The position numbers were made by a program, and so were the translations under genes. Below, piece by piece: positions 1 through 6,977 of a stretch of DNA of 64,000 nt (positions within the stretch are counted from its first letter, which is position 1; every line of letters starts with the position of its first letter). The notes under the pieces are model-generated. The model worked only from the letters and a program-made list of their open reading frames with translations. It did no database searches and was not told the origin of the DNA. The stretch lies in contig OY762456.1 of NCBI GenBank assembly GCA_963665785.1, forward strand, positions 3,472,001 to 3,536,000, written 5' to 3'. The stretch comes from UBA7455 sp026713185 (GTDB taxonomy: Bacteria > Pseudomonadota > Gammaproteobacteria > Pseudomonadales > Azotimanducaceae).

Positions 1-1
1 T

Positions 2-529
2 AAGGTATGGCAGGGAGGTATGTCGTTCCACGGGGGAATGCTGGGTGTTTTTCTCGGCGTTTATTTTTATGCCCGGAAAAATAAAAAAAAGTTCTTTGAA
101 GTAACGGATTACATGGCGCCGGGTGTCCCACTGGCGCTGGGCAGCGGCAGGATTGGCAATTTCATCAATAGTGAATTGCCTGGTAGATTGACGGAAGTTC
201 CCTGGTCGGTGATCTTTCCTGGTGAATCCCTGGGTCGCCACCCATCAAGTCTCTATCAGGCGATTTTGGAAGGACCGGTTCTGTTCTGCCTGTTGTGGTT
301 TTTTTCAAGGAAACCCAGACCGGCCATGGCAGTTTCCGGTTTTTTTCTGATGGGTTATGGTGTTTTTCGAATCTTCACTGAATTTTATCGGGCGCCGGAC
401 CTGCACATTGGATATGTTGCCTTTGGCTGGGTCACGGCAGGACAATTGTTATCCCTGCCCATGTTCCTGGTGGGAACTGCCTTTATGATACACAGCTACC
501 GTGGGCGTAACCGCAAATTGGAGTTTTAA
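2..529 (+). CDS. lgt: Prolipoprotein diacylglyceryl transferase, C-terminal part
   Basis: Inner-membrane enzyme that moves diacylglycerol from phosphatidylglycerol onto the lipobox cysteine of prelipoproteins, the first step of lipoprotein maturation. The frame is open from base 2 and reads WQGGMSFHGG, a conserved Lgt segment, so the gene starts upstream of the window and the ATG at 20 is internal. The signature GSGRIGNFINSE, with the conserved Arg and Asn, follows, then HPSSLYQA and two hydrophobic segments, one with YGVFRIFTEFYR. The stop lies 2 bases before fabV, so the two genes are probably co-transcribed. About the last 60 percent of the protein is present. Confidence 0.95.
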   Translation, partial: KVWQGGMSFHGGMLGVFLGVYFYARKNKKKFFEVTDYMAPGVPLALGSGRIGNFINSELPGRLTEVPWSVIFPGESLGRHPSSLYQAILEGPVLFCLLWFFSRKPRPAMAVSGFFLMGYGVFRIFTEFYRAPDLHIGYVAFGWVTAGQLLSLPMFLVGTAFMIHSYRGRNRKLEF

Positions 530-531
530 CA

Positions 532-1722
532 ATGATCATTCAACCTCGAATCAAAGGGTTTCTCTGTACCACTGCCCATCCGGTTGGATGTGCTGAGGAT
601 GTAGCGCAGCAAATTGACCACGTCCGCAGGTATGGACCTGTCAATGGAGGCCCGGAACGTGTGTTGATCATCGGAGCTTCTGGTGGTTACGGTCTGGCAA
701 CCAGGATTACTGCTGCGTTTGGTTGCAATGCGGCCACTATCGGTCTCTTTTTTGAACGTCAGGCGGCCAGGAACAGGACAGCGTCAGCCGGCTGGTACAA
801 ATCAGCGACATTTACAAATATGGCAGAGGCTGCGGGTCTTTATACCAGGAATATCAATGGCGATGCTTTTTCCGATGATGTAAAGCAACGCATTATTTCG
901 CTTATCAAGGAGGAAATCGGCCAGGTTGATATGGTGGTGTACTCGCTGGCGGCGCCGTCAAGAACACTGCCGGATGGTACAGTGGCCAGGTCATCTTTAA
1001 AGCCGATAGGAGAACCCTTTACTGGCGTTACCCTTGATATCAACAGTTCAGCAATACGCCCGATCAGCCTTGAGCCGGCAACTCCGCAGGAAATCTCGGA
1101 TACGGTTCGAGTAATGGGTGGTGAAGATTGGGAAATCTGGATTCAGGCTCTTCTCGATGCCGGTGTACTTGCCGACGGTTGCATTACCACCAACTATACT
1201 TATCTGGGAAGTGAAGTGACCTGGCCGATCTATTATCACGGGACAATAGGCAAAGCAAAGGAGGACCTGGACAGGGCGGCGCTGGAGATTCATAAAAAAT
1301 TGTTGCGCATTGACGGGTCCGCAAGGGTTGTGGTGATGAAAGGACTGCTGACAGGTGCGTCTTCAGCTATCCCCGGGATGTCTCTTTATCTGTCGCTGTT
1401 GTTCAAAGCAATGAAATCCCGAGGCATTCACGAGGGATGTATTGAACAGACCACACGGCTCTTTACCAACCAACTGTTCAATGGAAACGTTCCGGAATTC
1501 GATGAAGCAGGAAGGATACGAATGGATGATTGGGAATTGTCGGAAACTGTCCAGTCCTACGTTAAGGATAACTGGTCGAAAATAAATGAGAGCAATCTGT
1601 CGGACATGACCGATTTTGCAGGGTACAGGGAAGCTTTTCTGCAACTTCACGGATTTGGTTTCACTGGTGTTGACTACCAGGCAGATGTGGCACAGACAGT
1701 TGATATGGCGTTAGTTGAATGA
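532..1722 (+). CDS. fabV: Trans-2-enoyl-ACP/CoA reductase FabV
   Basis: NADH-dependent enoyl reductase of fatty acid elongation, the triclosan-resistant alternative to FabI. At 396 residues it has the usual FabV length. The N-terminus IIQPRIKGFLCTTAHPVGC and the dinucleotide-binding stretch LIIGASGGYGLATRI (about residues 45-60) are typical. The FabV-type catalytic Tyr-x8-Lys pair is visible in IYYHGTIGKAK near residue 235. The ATG is preceded by GGAG at 520-523, 8 bases upstream. It follows lgt by 2 bases. Confidence 0.95.
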   Translation: MIIQPRIKGFLCTTAHPVGCAEDVAQQIDHVRRYGPVNGGPERVLIIGASGGYGLATRITAAFGCNAATIGLFFERQAARNRTASAGWYKSATFTNMAEAAGLYTRNINGDAFSDDVKQRIISLIKEEIGQVDMVVYSLAAPSRTLPDGTVARSSLKPIGEPFTGVTLDINSSAIRPISLEPATPQEISDTVRVMGGEDWEIWIQALLDAGVLADGCITTNYTYLGSEVTWPIYYHGTIGKAKEDLDRAALEIHKKLLRIDGSARVVVMKGLLTGASSAIPGMSLYLSLLFKAMKSRGIHEGCIEQTTRLFTNQLFNGNVPEFDEAGRIRMDDWELSETVQSYVKDNWSKINESNLSDMTDFAGYREAFLQLHGFGFTGVDYQADVAQTVDMALVE

Positions 1723-1743
1723 GCCAATATCTATATAGAATGA

Positions 1744-3030
1744 TTGTCATTTTCCGGAGGTGAAAACCTGAGATATCCCTGCCACTCCGGCTCCTGGTTC
1801 AACAACAATAGGGAAATGGCAGCGGTAACCAATCAACTCATTCGATTGACCTACATCCCCAGAATAGTGGTTTACCTGGGAGCGGCGCTCACTTTGGTGG
1901 TAACCAGAGGACCAACAGATCTCCTGCAGTATTTACTTGCCCTGCTGATCCTGTTTATTCCTCACCTCGTACAATTCATCAACATCAGGTTCTTCAACCA
2001 TTCAGCTGCGGCGCGTTATGTCATGGTGATAGATGCCGCCATGGTGGGAACGTTGATCGTTGCCATTGATTTCAATGTTCTGGGAAGCCTCACCTTTGCG
2101 GTGTGTCTCATCATGGGAACCCTGATGATCGCTCCACCGGTCATGCTACTGCTGAATCTGATGATTGTGCTATCGATCTGTGGCCTGTTCTTCACGCCGG
2201 AGAATTTCACCTTGATGAGTAATGTGCAGGAATTATTCAATGCAGTTCTGTTGATGAGTTTTTGTGCCATTGTTGCCTGGCTGTGCTTCAGGCATACCTC
2301 ACGGCTGGTTGAGGTGCGTCATAACATCGGCGAGAAGAATAAAAACCTGAAGAAACAGAATACCAGATTACAACCCTATATCTCCGACCAGGTATTTCGT
2401 TCCGCTGCTGATGATATTGCCATTAATGGTAGAAAACGTTACCTCACAGTCTTCTTTTCGGATATAGAAGGGTTTACCTACCTGATGGATCATTTGGACG
2501 AAGACACCATTACACGAATGCTTAATGAATATCTGGATGAAATGGCACAGATTGCATATCGGTTTGGCGGAACCGTCGACAAGTTCATGGGCGATGGCGT
2601 GATGATTTTCTTTGGTGATCAGCAGTCCCGGGGCCACAGTGAAGATGCGCTTTCCTGCATCAGTATGGCAATAGAGATGCGGTTGAAGCTCTACCGAATT
2701 GCTGCCAGATGGCGGGATTTTGGACCAGAATTACATATCAGGATCGGCATCCACTCGGGATTCTGTACCGTAGGGAACTTTGGTTCGGCACAGAGGATGG
2801 ATTACACCGCTGTCGGGAGTACCGTGAACCTGGCAAGTCGTCTGGAGGGTTGTGCTTCCAGGGACGAGATCCTGATTTCTGATGTTACCTGCCGTCTGAT
2901 CGACAAGGATGTAATCTGCCATGCGAAACCGCCGGTACTGGTGAAGGGGATTACGCAGCCTGTTCATGTATTCTCGATTGATAGTCTGATAAAAAAATCA
3001 ATACAAGTGCCCGATAATGGAACTGTATAA
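1744..3030 (+). CDS. Membrane-bound class III adenylate cyclase
   Basis: Predicted to make cyclic AMP from ATP. About six hydrophobic segments span residues 35-190. A short charged helix (EKNKNLKKQN) follows, then a class III catalytic domain from about residue 235. Visible catalytic elements are the metal-binding Asp in FFSDIEGFT, the second metal Asp and the purine-specifying Lys in DKFMGDG, and the transition-state block DYTAVGSTVNLASRLEG. Lys in DKFMGDG favours adenine over guanine. The start is unresolved: TTG at 1744 gives 428 residues but has no ribosome site, a strong GGAGGT at 1756-1761 would serve an in-frame CTG at 1768, and an ATG lies at 1816. All three keep every membrane segment. 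Confidence 0.85.
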   Translation: MSFSGGENLRYPCHSGSWFNNNREMAAVTNQLIRLTYIPRIVVYLGAALTLVVTRGPTDLLQYLLALLILFIPHLVQFINIRFFNHSAAARYVMVIDAAMVGTLIVAIDFNVLGSLTFAVCLIMGTLMIAPPVMLLLNLMIVLSICGLFFTPENFTLMSNVQELFNAVLLMSFCAIVAWLCFRHTSRLVEVRHNIGEKNKNLKKQNTRLQPYISDQVFRSAADDIAINGRKRYLTVFFSDIEGFTYLMDHLDEDTITRMLNEYLDEMAQIAYRFGGTVDKFMGDGVMIFFGDQQSRGHSEDALSCISMAIEMRLKLYRIAARWRDFGPELHIRIGIHSGFCTVGNFGSAQRMDYTAVGSTVNLASRLEGCASRDEILISDVTCRLIDKDVICHAKPPVLVKGITQPVHVFSIDSLIKKSIQVPDNGTV

Positions 3031-3058
3031 TGGCGGCTTTCACAGGGAGTGAGTCAAT

Positions 3059-4105
3059 ATGGTCAACAAAATGGATTTGAGACTCTATAACTCGGTTTTC
3101 CTCAAAGCATGCCGGGGAGAAAAAACCGATAACACGCCTGTTTGGCTGTATCGCCAGGCTGGCAGATACATGCCGGAGTACCACCAGGTCAAGGGCAATA
3201 CACCGAGCCTTGAATTTTTCAAGACCCCTGAAGTAGCAGCCAGGGTGACTTGTGATGCGCAGAGAATTCTGGGTGTTGATGCCGCCATCCTGTTTACGGA
3301 CCTGTTACCCATTCTTGAATCCATGGGATTGTCTCTGGATTACCTGCCCGCCATTGGACCGAATATCAGTAATCCGGTACGAACCGGCAGGGATATAGAT
3401 CAACTGAAGATCCCGAGGGTAGGAGAGTCTGTAGACTATATCCGGGAGACGATTCAACTGGCGCGACGTGAACTACCCGGAGATATACCGTTGATCGGAT
3501 TTGCCGGTGCGCCGTTCACTCTCGCGTCCTACGCCATAGAGGGCCAGAGTTCAAAAAGTTATGTTTTTGTCAAACAGCTCATGTTTGGTGATGAGGTAGC
3601 CTGGCATGAGCTGATGACCAGAGTGACTGATGTGGTGATTGATTTTCTTCTTTTTCAGATTTCATCCGGTGTTCAGGCTGTACAGATATTTGACAGTTGG
3701 GTAGGCTGCCTCAGCCCTGACGCTTACAGACGTTATGTCCTGCCCCATAGTAAAAGACTGGTAGAGGCGGTTTCAGGAGATGTGCCTGTTATTCACTTTG
3801 GTACGGGTAATCCCGCTTTGCTGCCAGTAATGGATGAAGCCGGAGCCGATGTCATGGGTATAGACTGGCGTGCCCCTCTTATGGAAAGTTGGGAACAATT
3901 AAGCGCCAGGGCGGTTCAGGGAAACCTGGACCCCGTAATTCTGTGTTCAACACAGGATTCAGTGATCGAACAGTCAATAAAAATTCTGGACGAAGTGAAT
4001 GGCAAACCGGGTCATATATTTAATCTGGGACACGGAATTCACAAGGACACGCCAGTGGAAAATGTGCATGCATTGATTCGGACCGTACACGAGTACGGTT
4101 GCTGA
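3059..4105 (+). CDS. hemE: Uroporphyrinogen decarboxylase
   Basis: Cytoplasmic heme-pathway enzyme that decarboxylates the four acetate chains of uroporphyrinogen III to give coproporphyrinogen III. At 348 residues it is of family length. The N-terminal signature PVWLYRQAGRYMPEY holds the substrate-binding Arg residues, and the second signature GFAGAPFTLASYAIEG is near residue 150. The ATG at 3059 follows GGGAG at about 3044-3048; a second in-frame ATG at 3071 is possible. The gene ends 7 bases from the convergent argA, leaving no room for a conventional terminator. Confidence 0.97.
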   Translation: MVNKMDLRLYNSVFLKACRGEKTDNTPVWLYRQAGRYMPEYHQVKGNTPSLEFFKTPEVAARVTCDAQRILGVDAAILFTDLLPILESMGLSLDYLPAIGPNISNPVRTGRDIDQLKIPRVGESVDYIRETIQLARRELPGDIPLIGFAGAPFTLASYAIEGQSSKSYVFVKQLMFGDEVAWHELMTRVTDVVIDFLLFQISSGVQAVQIFDSWVGCLSPDAYRRYVLPHSKRLVEAVSGDVPVIHFGTGNPALLPVMDEAGADVMGIDWRAPLMESWEQLSARAVQGNLDPVILCSTQDSVIEQSIKILDEVNGKPGHIFNLGHGIHKDTPVENVHALIRTVHEYGC

Positions 4106-4112
4106 GGATTTT

Positions 4113-5402
4113 TCAGGAAAGCGGTTTCAACAGCACCTTTGAATTTCTTTGCAGGTTGTAAAGCAGCTTCCGTTGCTTTGGCAATTCATCAACTGGCTGC
4201 TCTGAATAGCCTCTTTCCAGAAACCAGTGTGATGTCTGTGTTGTCAGAACGAACAAAACAGTCAGTCCCTGTTCTCTTGCGTTGGTTTCTATGGCCTGCA
4301 GGAGCATCTCTCCATAGTTGTCGTTCCGATAGTCCTGGTGGGTAGCCAGGCAGGCAAGCTCTCCCCTGGACCCGAAAGGGTATAGTGCGGCACAGGCTAC
4401 AATCATGCCGTCTCTTTCGATAATCATGAAATGATCGACTTCCGACTCCAGGAGTTCCCGGGACCTCTTGACCAGCAATCCCTCTCTTTCCAGTGGAGTT
4501 ATCAAATCAATAATACCGGCCACATCATCCGGAGTGGCTGATCTCAACTGATCATAGCTTTCACGGATGACCTGGGTACCGGACCCGTCTCTGGTGAAGA
4601 GTTCTTCCAGCAGGGCGCCATCCTGCAGATAGCTGATGACATGGCAGCGATTTACACCCTTCAGGCAGGCTGATGTCGTAAGTTTGACCAGAGCAGTCTG
4701 ATCTGGATTGAATGCAACCTGCCCCTGGCGATTTTCCTGGAGTTCATTGATGATCTCGCCATTTTGATCCCGTATTCCGTTGTCGCGTGTAAAGTAGACC
4801 AGTTTTTCTGCTTCCAGCGAACAGGCAACATCCCTGGCGAGTTCCTGGCTGTCCAGAATAAATGTCTCTCCTGAAGGGGAGTGACCCAGTTGAGAGATGA
4901 TGACGATGGCGTCGTTTTCCAGTTGTGTTTGTATTGCATCATGATTGATCCGCCTGGTAACACCGGTATGGTAAAAATCCACTCCATCGACTATTCCCAG
5001 TGGTCTGGCTTTGACGAAATTGCCTGATGTGACCAGAATATCCAGACTGCGCATCGGGGTGTGCCCTGTGGATAAACCTGCTTCGATGTGAGTCCCCGTC
5101 AGACCAATGGTGGCGAGAACATCCTCCAGAATTTCTGGAGTTGTAATATGTCGTCCTGACTGTTGCGCCCACTCATGACCTTTCCGGGTCAGATTTTCCC
5201 TGATTTGTGGTTCTGCACCATGGACCAGTACCAGCTTTACGTTCAGGCTGTATAACAATGCGATATCGTTGAGAACGTTTGTAAAATTCTCTTCCAGGAT
5301 GGATTGCCCCGGCAAATGAATGACAAAGGTTCTTCCCCTGTGCGCATTGATGTAATGAGAGGACGCCCGGAACCACTTTATATGATCGTTGTCGCTATTC
5401 AC
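4113..5402 (-). CDS. argA: Amino-acid N-acetyltransferase (N-acetylglutamate synthase)
   Basis: Acetylates glutamate with acetyl-CoA, the first and normally arginine-inhibited step of arginine synthesis. The 429 residues show the classic two-part ArgA layout: an amino-acid-kinase fold (about 20-260, with VLVHGAEPQIRENL) that serves as the regulatory and structural part, and a GNAT acetyltransferase domain (about 285-425, with YRNDNYGEMLLQAIE at the acetyl-CoA site). It lies 12 bases downstream of argE on the same strand, so the two form an operon for opposite ends of the acetylated arginine pathway. Confidence 0.95.
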   Translation of the reverse strand: MNSDNDHIKWFRASSHYINAHRGRTFVIHLPGQSILEENFTNVLNDIALLYSLNVKLVLVHGAEPQIRENLTRKGHEWAQQSGRHITTPEILEDVLATIGLTGTHIEAGLSTGHTPMRSLDILVTSGNFVKARPLGIVDGVDFYHTGVTRRINHDAIQTQLENDAIVIISQLGHSPSGETFILDSQELARDVACSLEAEKLVYFTRDNGIRDQNGEIINELQENRQGQVAFNPDQTALVKLTTSACLKGVNRCHVISYLQDGALLEELFTRDGSGTQVIRESYDQLRSATPDDVAGIIDLITPLEREGLLVKRSRELLESEVDHFMIIERDGMIVACAALYPFGSRGELACLATHQDYRNDNYGEMLLQAIETNAREQGLTVLFVLTTQTSHWFLERGYSEQPVDELPKQRKLLYNLQRNSKVLLKPLS

Positions 5403-5414
5403 GATAGCTACCTG

Positions 5415-6578
5415 CTATAGACAGTACTTTTCAATAAGGGCGCGGATTATAGCAACAGTTGGTTCGATTTGGTTAAGATCAATGTATTCATCAGGTTGAT
5501 GAGCCTGATCGATTGATCCAGGTCCCATGATTATGGTCTCTAAACCCAGGCCAGAGAGAAAAGGTGCTTCCGTGGCAAACGCGACTGAGCCTGCACTGCT
5601 GCCTGCCAGCGTCTCCAGGGTATCCAGGAATTGGCTTTCCTCGTTGGAGAAGGGCGCGATAGGATCATGTATTAGTGCGAGACTGCAGGTGACCCCGGTG
5701 TCCTGTCGCAAGTTGGTTATCTTCGTCGCGAGTTCTTGATAGATGTTTCTGTTCTGCATCCCTGGCAGAGTACGAATGTCCAGTGATATCGTAACCTGAT
5801 CACAGATTCGATTGGGGTTATTCCCCCCATGAATGCAACCCAGATTGAGGGTGGGATAATTCACTTCGAATCGGGCATCCTGATAAGTTTGCTTCAGATA
5901 ATCCCGGAATCGTATCAGTTCCTGTATGACCTGTACGCTGGCATCCAGTGCATTAGCGCCTTTGTCCGGACTTGATGAGTGACCGGATTGTCCGGTGATG
6001 TCTGCCCGCAACAGCATGATGCCTTTGTGCCGGTTAATCGGTCTGAGGGATGTTGGTTCGCCAATAATTGCATATCTGGACTGTCCGATGTCAGCGGCAT
6101 TGAGTGCCCTGACGCCGCTCATTGATGATTCCTCGTCTGCTGATGCAAGAATTGTCAGGGGATGTCTCAGCGGTTTCCTCCCGTGTTTTTGAGCCCGGGC
6201 AATGGGTATGACGGCATTGATCACCAGCGAAAAAAAACTTTTCATGTCGCATGTGCCCAGGCCGTACCAGCGGTCTGATTCTTCTTTGATACTGAACGGG
6301 TCCGAATGCCACCTGTCCTCGTCGAGGGGTACTGTGTCTGTATGTCCGGAGAGGAGGAGTCCATCCCGCCCTTCTCCCAGTGTGGCCAGCAGGTTTGACT
6401 TGCCTGGTCGCCCTGGAATTTCGTTGATCGTTACTGCAAATCCAAGGTTATCCAGCCAGCCGGCGAGTTTGTTGATAACACCCTGGTTGCTTAGATCGTA
6501 TTCCGGTAATGTGCTGCTCATCGACGGTGTGGCGACAAGTTCACTGACCATTTCCTTGATTGTCGGGGCTTCATTCAT
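5415..6578 (-). CDS. argE: Acetylornithine deacetylase
   Basis: Hydrolyses N-acetylornithine to ornithine. It is an M20-family metallopeptidase of 387 residues from the chosen ATG. Metal ligands are seen in LLSGHTDTVP (His, Asp), GLGTCDMKSF (Asp), ADEESSMSG (catalytic and metal Glu) and GEPTSLRP. The frame stays open upstream to 6662, but those extra 28 residues translate a 16-base repeat and part of a palindromic element rather than protein-like sequence, and the alignable N-terminus is MNEAPTIKEM. I therefore start at the ATG at 6576-6578. No clear ribosome site precedes it. It reads into argA 12 bases later. Confidence 0.93.
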   Translation of the reverse strand: MNEAPTIKEMVSELVATPSMSSTLPEYDLSNQGVINKLAGWLDNLGFAVTINEIPGRPGKSNLLATLGEGRDGLLLSGHTDTVPLDEDRWHSDPFSIKEESDRWYGLGTCDMKSFFSLVINAVIPIARAQKHGRKPLRHPLTILASADEESSMSGVRALNAADIGQSRYAIIGEPTSLRPINRHKGIMLLRADITGQSGHSSSPDKGANALDASVQVIQELIRFRDYLKQTYQDARFEVNYPTLNLGCIHGGNNPNRICDQVTISLDIRTLPGMQNRNIYQELATKITNLRQDTGVTCSLALIHDPIAPFSNEESQFLDTLETLAGSSAGSVAFATEAPFLSGLGLETIIMGPGSIDQAHQPDEYIDLNQIEPTVAIIRALIEKYCL

Positions 6579-6622
6579 GGGGGACAGTTTACTTAATTCA
6601 CTATTCGGGGGACAGTTTACTT
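6579..6622. repeat. Two 16-base direct repeats abutting the argE start
   Basis: The 16-mer GGGGGACAGTTTACTT occurs at 6579-6594 and again at 6607-6622, 28 bases apart, and each is next to the sequence TTCATTCATG or a close relative. The first copy touches the argE start codon, so any argE ribosome site or leader would be made of this repeat. Similar short G-rich/TTTACT motifs are common next to REP-type elements; that link is inference. Confidence 0.6.
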
Positions 6623-6640
6623 CATTCATGAGGCTGTTCG

Positions 6641-6785
6641 CAGATGGCTTTGGGGCATTCATTTGCTTCAGCGTCTGCGCGTCCCTCCGGGCTGCCCTCG
6701 CTTCCCCCGCATGCCTGTAGTCATGCTCCTCCAGCTCGGCGCTCCGACATTATGCTTACGCAAACGAACACCCCAAAGCCATCTG
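6641..6785. repeat. Palindromic miniature element between argE and glnE
   Basis: CAGATGGCTTTGGGG at 6641-6655 is the exact inverse of CCCCAAAGCCATCTG at 6771-6785. The match extends inward to about 32 bases with some six mismatches (6641-6673 against 6753-6785). The 145-base unit encodes nothing plausible. A further direct copy of GAACACCCCAAAGCCATCTG is at 6803-6822 (first copy 6766-6785). This is the layout of a MITE or REP-type doublet. Confidence 0.6.
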
Positions 6786-6977
6786 CTGATTGTCGGATAA
6801 TGAACACCCCAAAGCCATCTGTTGTGGGTGGGTAATGACGTTGCAACGATTGGTACAGCCGTTAAACTGTGTTCATGAACAAGGCAGACCGACCAGAGAA
6901 TTGGATTGACTGGCGCTGATGCCCAAATTCTGCCAGGTACCTGCTGTCACTGCCGGTCTGTACTGAGGTAACGGAAC

